Source: QHXW01 sp035297145 (GTDB taxonomy: Bacteria > Acidobacteriota > Terriglobia > Bryobacterales > Bryobacteraceae). Taken from it: 64,000 nucleotides of DNA. A model generated the notes under the pieces. It was not told the DNA's origin. It made no database searches and saw nothing but the letters and a program-made list of their open reading frames with translations. Positions 26,537 to 35,404 of this stretch are shown here, piece by piece. The first letter of the stretch is position 1. Every line of letters starts with the position of its first letter. The translations under genes were made by a program, and so were the position numbers. The stretch spans positions 62,001 to 126,000 of the forward strand of contig DATGZN010000046.1 in the NCBI GenBank assembly GCA_035297145.1, in the 5' to 3' direction.

Positions 26537-26758
26537 CTACTCGACCATTCCTTTCGGATCGACCTTTGGAACCAGAGCCCTTTCCGCACTCTCTTCGGCC
26601 GCCACAGCGCTCACCAAGTCCGCTAGTTCAAGGTCCAGGATCTTGGTTTCCATGCCGCGACCCAAATTGGGATCGCCGGTTTCGGCGCGGCGGCGGTCAA
26701 GCAGGCGGAGCACCGCTTCCCGTTGCTCCAGCCGAACGCGCAAGCGGTCAGAAACCAT
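26537..26758 (-). CDS. Hypothetical small charged protein
   Basis: 73 residues, mostly helical and highly charged (RLRVRLEQREAVLRLLDRRR, then DLELADLVSAVAAEESAERA). AGGAG lies 7 nt before the ATG on the minus strand, which is the main reason for calling it. No family is recognised. Confidence 0.4.
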   Translation of the reverse strand: MVSDRLRVRLEQREAVLRLLDRRRAETGDPNLGRGMETKILDLELADLVSAVAAEESAERALVPKVDPKGMVE

Positions 26759-26855
26759 CGCGGGACTCCTGGGCCTGAGGTGTACACTTTCCGTAGCATG
26801 TTCATAACCAAGTCCAGCCCTTTTTGCAAGTGCGTGAATTACAACCTGTATACAG

Positions 26856-27033
26856 TTGTGTCCGTTGCCTAGAGACGACCCTCACCCCCGGAAGGCCAAT
26901 AACAGTTCCGGACGGGTCCGCTTCAGCGACTCATCACAAGGTACTTTCTTCGCCTTTGGTTACTTGATGAAGACCATGGACGGCGGCAAGTCGTGGAAGC
27001 CGGTTTCAGTTCCGGCCAAGTTTCGACGCGAAC
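26856..27033 (+). pseudogene. Upstream frame of the BNR/YCF48-like gene, separated by a frameshift
   Basis: This frame contains FFAFGYLMKTMDGGKSWKPV, a clear BNR/YCF48 repeat. It continues out of frame to a stop at 27080, while the matching repeats resume in the +1 frame from about 27034. A frameshift or sequencing error near 27035-27075 is inferred. Confidence 0.5.
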
Positions 27034-27714
27034 TTGAGAAACGGTTTGGCCGCGGGCGCCCTGTGCACACCCATCCATGAGGGAGTCGCGCCTCCGAATA
27101 ACGCTTGGTGCGATCAAGAAGGCAAGCGTTACCTTTCCGCCGCCATGTTTAGCACCGATGACGGAGGCATGACTTGGGGCGCACACCTCATGGCCTACCA
27201 TGCCGCCTTCCGTATCACGCACGTTTATGAGGCGACTCCTACGCTCGTATTTGGGCTCGCGCAGAGTGCCCTATTTCGTAGTAGCGATGACGGGAGGTCG
27301 TGGCAGCGCATCGAGATGGCGTCCAAATGCACTTCCCGCACTTTTCCTGAAGAATTCGACAACACGCCGGTTGGAATTTCGTTTGTTAACCAACGCACAG
27401 GCTGGCTTTCCTACCTCCACGGCGATCTTCTCCACACAGCGGATGGTGGTCTCCATTGGTGCGCCATCCGGACCCCTAAAGTGTCCTGGCGCAAAGGCGC
27501 CGCGTGGACTGCGCACTTTGAGCGGCTGAGATTCACGTCCGAGGCCAGTGGCTGGGGGATCGCTGGGGACGGCTCCGTGCACCACACACAGGACGACGGG
27601 CAGACGTGGACCAAGGTGCACCTCTCAGACATCTCAGACCTCGATGTGCTCCCCGATGGCAGTGTGTGGGCAGTGGGAGCATCGGGCGTGTTCTGTTCGC
27701 GCCGTCCGGAGTAG
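27034..27714 (+). CDS. BNR/YCF48-like beta-propeller protein
   Basis: 226 residues from TTG 27034. Asp-box/BNR-like repeats are visible: FSTDDGGMTWGAHL, FRSSDDGRSWQRI, LLHTADGGLHWCA, GWGIAGDGSVHHTQDDGQTW and SVWAVGASGVF. There is no signal peptide in this fragment, and the sequence upstream in another frame carries one more repeat. The gene is therefore probably 5'-disrupted. Its stop abuts the convergent WD40 gene. The function is unknown; such proteins are usually extracytoplasmic scaffolds. Confidence 0.65.
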   Translation: MRNGLAAGALCTPIHEGVAPPNNAWCDQEGKRYLSAAMFSTDDGGMTWGAHLMAYHAAFRITHVYEATPTLVFGLAQSALFRSSDDGRSWQRIEMASKCTSRTFPEEFDNTPVGISFVNQRTGWLSYLHGDLLHTADGGLHWCAIRTPKVSWRKGAAWTAHFERLRFTSEASGWGIAGDGSVHHTQDDGQTWTKVHLSDISDLDVLPDGSVWAVGASGVFCSRRPE

Positions 27715-28683
27715 CTACTCACGGGGGAAGGGAAGCACAGGCCCTTCGCGCGCGGTAGTTACGTTCCACAGATGAACGGATGCGTCCGGCTCTGCGAATG
27801 CCAGCCAATGTCCATCGGGACTGAAGGAGATGTTGCTGGTGGTGATGGCAGCGATCATTCGTTCAGATCCTGCAGTTGTATCCCACAGCCAAACCGCGCT
27901 CTCTCGACCTCCGTACGCCAACAGAGTTCCGCTTGGATGAAAGGCGAGAGTCTCCACGTAGCTCGGGCGCGTTGTTGCGGAGAGTAGCTCGCTCCCAGTT
28001 TCCACGTCCCACAGACGGACCTTGCCATCCTGGCTGCCCGTGGCCAGGACTTTACCGTCAGGCCGGAAGTCTACAGGGCCGAAGGTGGGATCGCGAGTCT
28101 CGACGAGCCGGCGTATTTCGCGACCTGTTTTGATATCCCAAATGCGCGGCCAGTGCCCGGCCGCTGCCAGCAATTCGCCGTTTGGGCTGAACGCGACGTC
28201 GCCATAGAGCGCCATGCAGCAAAGCGTGCGCACGCAGCTCCTCGTCGATACGTCCCATAGTTGAATCTGCTCTGATGGGTTCACGCTGGTGAGAAGGCGT
28301 CCATCCGGACTGAAGCGGGCTGTGCCATACAGGACGCCGGGGACACCTAAGTCTGCCGTCTCCTTCCAATCGGCGGTGCTCCAGAGCGTTAGGGAGCGAC
28401 CGGCCAGAGCGAGGAGACGCCCGTCGGGGCTAAAAGCCAAGGTATTCAAATGCCCGTCATTAAGACAAATGCGCCCGACGATGCGAAAGGAATCGGTGCG
28501 CCACACCGCGATGCTGCCTTGGTAGTCTCCCGCGGCTAAAAGCCGTCCGTCGGAACTGAAGGCAACGCAGTTGACACGCGATAGCCGGTGCTGGGGTGTG
28601 CGAGACAACCAGACTGCGACGGCCGCGACGAGCAATCCGAACGTGGAGAGCGTGACGATTACAGGGCCAGACACAGAGCGCAT
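27715..28683 (-). CDS. Membrane-anchored WD40-repeat protein
   Basis: About 322 residues. A single N-terminal hydrophobic helix (VIVTLSTFGLLVAAVAVWL) is followed by about seven WD40 repeats (VNCVAFSSDGRLLAAGDYQG, LNTLAFSPDGRLLALAG, RFSPDGRLLTS, VAFSPNGELLAAAG, FRPDGKVLATGSQDGKVRLW). ATG 28683 is preferred to TTG 28689. It probably exposes a protein-binding propeller to the periplasm. It lies downstream of hspR on the same strand, separated by a repeat. Confidence 0.85.
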   Translation of the reverse strand: MRSVSGPVIVTLSTFGLLVAAVAVWLSRTPQHRLSRVNCVAFSSDGRLLAAGDYQGSIAVWRTDSFRIVGRICLNDGHLNTLAFSPDGRLLALAGRSLTLWSTADWKETADLGVPGVLYGTARFSPDGRLLTSVNPSEQIQLWDVSTRSCVRTLCCMALYGDVAFSPNGELLAAAGHWPRIWDIKTGREIRRLVETRDPTFGPVDFRPDGKVLATGSQDGKVRLWDVETGSELLSATTRPSYVETLAFHPSGTLLAYGGRESAVWLWDTTAGSERMIAAITTSNISFSPDGHWLAFAEPDASVHLWNVTTAREGPVLPFPRE

Positions 28684-28696
28684 CGGCAAGCCAGAA

Positions 28697-28728
28697 ACCT
28701 AGGCCCTAGCACCTAAAACCTAGCACCT
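28697..28728 (+). repeat. ACCTAGCACCT-type intergenic repeat
   Basis: Three tandem variants of the unit CCTAGCACCTAAA in 32 bp between hspR and the WD40 gene. The same unit builds the long inverted repeat between dnaJ and dnaK (30315-30382). Confidence 0.55.
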
Positions 28729-28733
28729 GCTCG

Positions 28734-29120
28734 CTACGCCCGCCGCCTACCTGAGCCCACCTGAATCACCGGCACCAGCGAGTTCCTGGACTCGGGCTCG
28801 GGGGCGTGGGCGTGGAGGGCGAATTCGCGGTTGAGGCCGGAGACGAAGCTCTCCATCTGGCGCTGCATCTCGGACATCTTTTCGCGCATGTTCAGGATGA
28901 TTTCGACGCCCGCCAGGTTCACGCCGAGATCGCGCGTGAGGTGCAGGATGACTTCGAGGCGCTCCAGATCGCCGTCGGTGTAGAGGCGTGTGTTGCCTTC
29001 GCTGCGAGATGGCAGGAGCAAGCCCTCGCGTTCGTAGAGACGCAGCGTCTGCGGATGGATCTCATATTGCTCGGCCACGGCCGAGATCATGTAGGCGGCT
29101 TTGGAACGCTTCTTAGCCAT
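28734..29120 (-). CDS. hspR: MerR-family heat-shock repressor HspR
   Basis: 128 residues. The MerR-type winged HTH reads YMISAVAEQYEIHPQTLRLY, EREGLLLPSRSEGNTRLYT and DGDLERLEVILHLTRDLGVN, then the helix REKMSEMQRQMESFV. HspR represses dnaK operons with DnaK as co-repressor by binding HAIR elements. It starts 2 bp after dnaJ, the usual position in HspR-controlled loci, so identification is by motif and context. Confidence 0.9.
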   Translation of the reverse strand: MAKKRSKAAYMISAVAEQYEIHPQTLRLYEREGLLLPSRSEGNTRLYTDGDLERLEVILHLTRDLGVNLAGVEIILNMREKMSEMQRQMESFVSGLNREFALHAHAPEPESRNSLVPVIQVGSGRRRA

Positions 29121-29122
29121 GG

Positions 29123-30307
29123 CTACACCTTTGCCCAGATTTCCTGGCGCGGATCTTCGGGATGCAGCTTGCCGAGCTCGCGCAGGATTTCCTTGGTGCG
29201 CTCGTCATGCACGGGGGGGACCTGGATTGAGACTTCGACGATCTGATCGCCACGCTGATTCTTGCGCGCGTTGAACACACCTTTTTCACGCAGGCGGAAT
29301 TTCTGGGCGTTTTGCGTTCCCGGCGGCACCTTCAGCAGCGTGCGGCCGTCGATGGTGGGCACCTCGATTTTGGCGCCGAGACCGGCCTCGCTGACGCTGA
29401 CGGGAACCCGGATCTCGATGTTATCGCCGTTGCGCGTGAAGAACGGATGCTCTTCGACACGCGTGGTGATGTAGAGGTCGCCAGCGGGCGCGCCCTGTGT
29501 ACCGGCGTTGCCCTTGCCGGGAACGCGGAGGCGCGATCCATTTTGCGCACCCGCTGGAATGTTCACCGTTACCGTTTCCGTGCGCGCGACGCGGCCATCG
29601 CCATGGCAGGTGGGGCAGGCGTTCTGCAGCTTGCCTTTGCCGCCGCAGCGCGGGCAGGTGAGATTGAACTTCATGGCGCCGGCCATTTGCGATACCGATC
29701 CGGTGCCGTTGCATTGCGGACAGGAGACGGAAGCCCCGGGCGCGGCGCCAGAACCGTTGCAGGTGGGGCAAGTTTCGTGGCGCGTGACGTTGATCTTGGC
29801 CTGCGTGCCGCGGATGGCCTGCCAGAAGTCGATATTGAGCGCGTATTCGAGATCCGCGCCCTTTTCCGGCTGTTCGGCGTGCTCTTCTTCGCCGCGGCGG
29901 AACAGGTGCGAGAAGATGTCGGAGAATCCACCGCCACCGCCACTGCTGGTGGTTTGCCGGGGTTGGCCGCGGCCCGCGCCGGGCTGCGAGGTGAAGAAAT
30001 CCGAGAAATCGAATCCGCCGAAATCCATGTTGGGCGGCGTTTGGCCGGCTCCGGGAGGCGCACCGCCGGGAAATCCGTTTTCGGAATAGAAGCCCACCTG
30101 GTCGTACATCTGGCGTTTCTTGGAATCGCTCAGAACGTCATAGGCTTCCTGCACGTTCTTGAAGCGCTCCTCGGCGGACTTGTCACCGGGGTTCAGATCG
30201 GGGTGGAATTTGCGCGCAAGTTTCCTGTACGACTTCTTGATGTCGTCGTCGGAGGCGTTCTTTCCGACGCCGAGCGTTTCGTAGTAGTCGTGCTTGGGGG
30301 TGTTCAT
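29123..30307 (-). CDS. dnaJ: Chaperone DnaJ (Hsp40)
   Basis: 394 residues. The J domain is DYYETLGVGKNASDDDIKKS with RKFHPDLNPG, where HPD is the DnaK-stimulating tripeptide. A Gly/Phe-rich linker (~75-120) follows. The zinc domain has four CxxCxGxG-like repeats: CPTCNGSG, CPQCNGTG, CPRCGGKG and CPTCHGDG. A C-terminal substrate-binding domain completes it. It is the cochaperone for dnaK upstream, from which it is separated by a long inverted repeat, and it is coupled to hspR. Confidence 0.97.
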   Translation of the reverse strand: MNTPKHDYYETLGVGKNASDDDIKKSYRKLARKFHPDLNPGDKSAEERFKNVQEAYDVLSDSKKRQMYDQVGFYSENGFPGGAPPGAGQTPPNMDFGGFDFSDFFTSQPGAGRGQPRQTTSSGGGGGFSDIFSHLFRRGEEEHAEQPEKGADLEYALNIDFWQAIRGTQAKINVTRHETCPTCNGSGAAPGASVSCPQCNGTGSVSQMAGAMKFNLTCPRCGGKGKLQNACPTCHGDGRVARTETVTVNIPAGAQNGSRLRVPGKGNAGTQGAPAGDLYITTRVEEHPFFTRNGDNIEIRVPVSVSEAGLGAKIEVPTIDGRTLLKVPPGTQNAQKFRLREKGVFNARKNQRGDQIVEVSIQVPPVHDERTKEILRELGKLHPEDPRQEIWAKV

Positions 30308-30314
30308 AGGTTTT

Positions 30315-30382
30315 AGGTGTTAGGTTCCAGGTGCTAGGGAACGGCTCGGCCGCTTTTCCCTAACACCTGGCACCTAACACCT
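30315..30382 (+). repeat. Long inverted repeat between dnaK and dnaJ
   Basis: Two 27-bp arms (30315-30341 and 30356-30382) pair with only two mismatches around a 14-nt loop. They are built from AGGTGTTAGG/CCTAACACCT units. It could act as an attenuator or an mRNA-stabilising hairpin lowering dnaJ-hspR expression relative to dnaK. Confidence 0.75.
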
Positions 30383-30388
30383 CGCACC

Positions 30389-32329
<1,941 letters not shown>

Positions 32330-32401
32330 GTTAGGGAAACCTCCTGAAATGTAGATAATGGCGTTGCGGCGGAGCAGCTCGCGACCGCTGAGTACAATCA
32401 C

Positions 32402-32431
32402 ATTATCAAACCTTAGTCCGCTATTGTCAAG
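32402..32431 (-). promoter_or_regulatory. dnaK promoter with possible HspR operator
   Basis: On the minus strand TTGACA (plus 32425-32430), 17 bp and GATAAT (plus 32402-32407) form a near-consensus sigma70 promoter, 73 bp before the dnaK start. Plus positions 32411-32431 have two 7-mers separated by 7 bp. Each agrees with the HAIR consensus (CTTGAGT-N7-ACTCAAG) at 5 of 7 positions and overlaps the -35 box. Confidence 0.6.
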
Positions 32432-32501
32432 TATTGCGTAAGCCCTTATTCTACGTACAGTTTTTCGCTCGACTGTTCGATAGAAGGTCGAGATCGCACT
32501 C

Positions 32502-34478
32502 ATGGTGTGTCGGATCGCTCGATTTGCATTGATTTTACGGACGTTTGTTCTTATTGCGGCGGCCGCAGGCTGGCTGACGGCGGAGGACAATGTCTCGCCG
32601 GAGTCGGTGTTGTTTGAGCCCCTGCCGGCGGTGGAAGCGGCCACGCTGCACACGCAGACGCTGGAGGAGGCGCCGGCGAGTGTGACGGTGATCTCGGCGG
32701 ACGAGATTCGCAAGTACGGCTGGCGCACGTTGGGAGAGGTGCTGGGGGCGGTGCGCGGGTTTTACATGACCTACGATCGTGCCTACCAATACGCCGGTGT
32801 GCGCGGTTTCTCTCTGCCGGGCGATTACACGACGCGGCTGTTGGTGATGCTCAACGGCCACTACATGACCGACAACGTGTACAGCTCGAACGGATATTTC
32901 GGGCAGGATTTCGCGCTGGACATGGACCTGGTGAAGCGGATCGAGATCGTCCGGGGGCCGTCGTCTGCGCTCTACGGCAGCAACGGCGTTTTCGCCACGA
33001 TCAACATCGTGACCAAGTCGCCGGTCGAGGCAAAGTTGCTACGGGCCAGTACGGAAACGGGGAGCTTTGGGGAAAAGAAGCTGGAGCTTTCCACGGGAAT
33101 GCCACTGGGCGGCGGGGCGAATCTGCTGGTTTCAGCGTCGGCGTTCAACAACACCGGGCAGTCGCTGTACTTTCCGGGGTTGGGATGGGCGAGAAATGCC
33201 GATGGCGAGCGCGGCTACCACGCATTTGCCAGCCTGGTCTGGCGTAACTGGACGTTCACGGGACTACTCGGTTCACGGGAGAAGCAGGTGCCCACCGGAT
33301 GGTTCGGCACGATTTTCGGCGACCCCGGAAACAACATCGTGGACACGCGCGGATTTTTCGAGGCGGCGTATGCGCGCGAACTATCGGCCAATTGCAAGTT
33401 CCGTTGGCGCATATACTACGACCAATACCGGTACCGGGCGCGCTACGACTACGCGTTGAGCGGGGAGGTCCAGGACCACCGGGATCTCACTGAAGGCGAT
33501 TGGGTGGGCTCACAACTGGCGTATGATTTCTCGATTCCGCGCGTCGGTGTTCTGACCGTAGGGGGCGAGGTAAACGCCGACATACGTGCGCTTCAGCAGC
33601 ATTATGAAGAATCCCCGCAGCGGGTCTACTTGCTGAACGCGGATCATCCCGACGTCTCCTTTGGAGTCTTCGCGCAGCAGCAATGGCAGATGGCGCCGGC
33701 GTGGACGGCCTATTTCGGCGTGCGGTTCGACGACTCGCGTCTGCACGCCGCGTTCGTTTCGCCACGCGTGGCGCTGGTCTACCAGGCCTCGGCGCGAACG
33801 ACACACAAATTTCTCTATGGACGGGCGTTCCGGAATCCGAATGCCTACGAAGCGTACTACACCGACGGCATGACGCAAATCGGCAATCCCTCGTTGAGGC
33901 CGGAGCGGGCGCAAACCTTCGAGGGCGATGTAGAACGTAAGTTCGGCGAACACTGGACCGGCGTGTTGAACGTGTACCACTACCAGTTGGAAGACCTGAT
34001 CGAAGCGGTCACCACACCGGCAGGTTTGTTGCAATATCAAAACAGCGGGGCTGGCAGTGCGGACGGCGCCGGTGTGGAGCTGAGCGGAAACCCGGCACGT
34101 TGGATCGAAACTACGGCGAGCGTGGCGTTGCAGCACCCAGAGATCGCAAACCAACCCTGGCTGGTCAACTCTCCGAGCTGCATCGCCAAATGGCGCGCCG
34201 CGGCACCGCTCGTTCACAACAAGTTCTGGGCGGCGGCTGCGATGCAGGATCTCAGCCCGCGGCGGACGGTTGCTGGAGATATCGTGCCTTCGGTGCGGCT
34301 GACGGACGTGACATTCACCACGCGAAAGCTGTTTCCGGACTTCGATTTCCAGTTCGGCGTACGCAATCTGCTGAACCGCGTGTATTACGATCCCGCCGGC
34401 GCCGGCTTGCCCGAACAGATGCTGCGCGAGAACGGCCGGTCTGTCTTCTTGAAGCTGATTCTGCGGACGCGGGAGTGA
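32502..34478 (+). CDS. TonB-dependent outer-membrane receptor
   Basis: 658 residues. An N-terminal signal (ALILRTFVLIAAAAGWLTA) is followed by the plug domain (EEAPASVTVISADEIRKYGW, RLLVMLNGHYMTDNVYSS, KRIEIVRGPSSALYGSNGVF). The beta-barrel ends in an aromatic-rich strand set, FDFQFGVRNLLNRVYYDP. It should import a bulky nutrient or siderophore using TonB energy. Its stop overlaps the possible start of a periplasmic binding protein gene, so it probably delivers a ligand to the next two proteins. It diverges from dnaK. Confidence 0.93.
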   Translation: MVCRIARFALILRTFVLIAAAAGWLTAEDNVSPESVLFEPLPAVEAATLHTQTLEEAPASVTVISADEIRKYGWRTLGEVLGAVRGFYMTYDRAYQYAGVRGFSLPGDYTTRLLVMLNGHYMTDNVYSSNGYFGQDFALDMDLVKRIEIVRGPSSALYGSNGVFATINIVTKSPVEAKLLRASTETGSFGEKKLELSTGMPLGGGANLLVSASAFNNTGQSLYFPGLGWARNADGERGYHAFASLVWRNWTFTGLLGSREKQVPTGWFGTIFGDPGNNIVDTRGFFEAAYARELSANCKFRWRIYYDQYRYRARYDYALSGEVQDHRDLTEGDWVGSQLAYDFSIPRVGVLTVGGEVNADIRALQQHYEESPQRVYLLNADHPDVSFGVFAQQQWQMAPAWTAYFGVRFDDSRLHAAFVSPRVALVYQASARTTHKFLYGRAFRNPNAYEAYYTDGMTQIGNPSLRPERAQTFEGDVERKFGEHWTGVLNVYHYQLEDLIEAVTTPAGLLQYQNSGAGSADGAGVELSGNPARWIETTASVALQHPEIANQPWLVNSPSCIAKWRAAAPLVHNKFWAAAAMQDLSPRRTVAGDIVPSVRLTDVTFTTRKLFPDFDFQFGVRNLLNRVYYDPAGAGLPEQMLRENGRSVFLKLILRTRE

Positions 34479-34480
34479 AG

Positions 34481-35404
34481 GTGCGAGACTTGCCATCCGC
34501 ATTCACGCTGCTGTGGCTACTGGCAAGTCCGCTGTTCGCCGCCGCGGAAGGACGTCCGCGGCCCACGGTAGTGGTGATTGCGTCGGTTGGAATTGAGGCG
34601 CACCGGTCGGCGATCGAAGGCATCCAGGCGGCGTTGGCTTCATCGCCGGCTGAAGTCCACATCCTGGACGTAGCTCAGGCGAGCAGCTCAGCCCGCGGCG
34701 GGCTGCCCGTTGCACCCGCCTCGGGCATCATCATCGCGGTCGGCTCAGAAGCGATCCGGGTAGTGGAAGCCGAACGGCCCAAGGTGCCGGCCGTTTACAC
34801 CATGATCCTGCGCAGACGCCCGGAGTGGGATGTCCAAGGGCGGCCGGCGCCTGTAACCATTCCTCTCGAAGTTTCTCTCACGAGTCTGCTGGCGCGGCTG
34901 AAAGACCTTTTCCCCGGAAAGACCCGCCTAGGGATCATTTTGAACGCAGGTTCAGGCGAGACGAGCGGGGCGCAGTTCCAGGCGCGAGCGCAGCAACTGG
35001 GCTTCACGGTGCGCATTGCGGAATGCGCCGGGGCCGCGCAGTTGCTGGCGGCGCTGGCTTCACTCCGGAATCAGGCCGATTTCGTGTGGTGCCTGCCCGA
35101 CGCCAACCTCTACAACGGCGCCACGGTCAAGCCACTGATCCTGGCGTCGATCGAGAACCGTCTGCCGCTCATCGGCTTTTCCGAGAGCTTCGCGAAGGCG
35201 GGGGCGGCCATCGGAATCTATCCGGACTTTCGCGACGTCGGTGTACAGGCGGGAGAGGCCGCACGGCAGCTGCTCGATGGGCAGATGGTGCGGGTGTCTG
35301 AAGGTCCGCGGCGATTGAAGGTTGCGGTGAACCAGAGCGTGCTGCGTTTGTTTGGGTTGCGGTGTGCGACGGCCACCGCAGGAGAGGTCACGGTGCTTCC
35401 ATGA
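34481..35404 (+). CDS. ABC-type periplasmic substrate-binding protein (PF04392-like)
   Basis: About 307 residues from GTG 34481, with GGGAG just upstream; GTG 34475 would overlap the receptor stop. The signal peptide is FTLLWLLASPLFAAA. Body motifs include PTVVVIASVGIEAHRSAIEG, KTRLGIILNAGSGETSG, ADFVWCLPDANLYNG and IGFSESFAKAGAAIGIYPDF, typical of the ABC_sub_bind family. No ABC permease or ATPase follows. Instead the gene overlaps a hybrid kinase by ATGA, so it may act as a ligand-sensing partner. Confidence 0.85.
   Translation: MRDLPSAFTLLWLLASPLFAAAEGRPRPTVVVIASVGIEAHRSAIEGIQAALASSPAEVHILDVAQASSSARGGLPVAPASGIIIAVGSEAIRVVEAERPKVPAVYTMILRRRPEWDVQGRPAPVTIPLEVSLTSLLARLKDLFPGKTRLGIILNAGSGETSGAQFQARAQQLGFTVRIAECAGAAQLLAALASLRNQADFVWCLPDANLYNGATVKPLILASIENRLPLIGFSESFAKAGAAIGIYPDFRDVGVQAGEAARQLLDGQMVRVSEGPRRLKVAVNQSVLRLFGLRCATATAGEVTVLP

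Noticed and set aside
29312..30316. 334-codon open frame antisense to dnaJ
   Set aside because: Low-complexity Arg/Ala/Gly composition and full overlap with an unambiguous dnaJ.
33510..34502. 330-codon frame antisense to the TonB receptor
   Set aside because: No motif, and the receptor on the plus strand is clear-cut.
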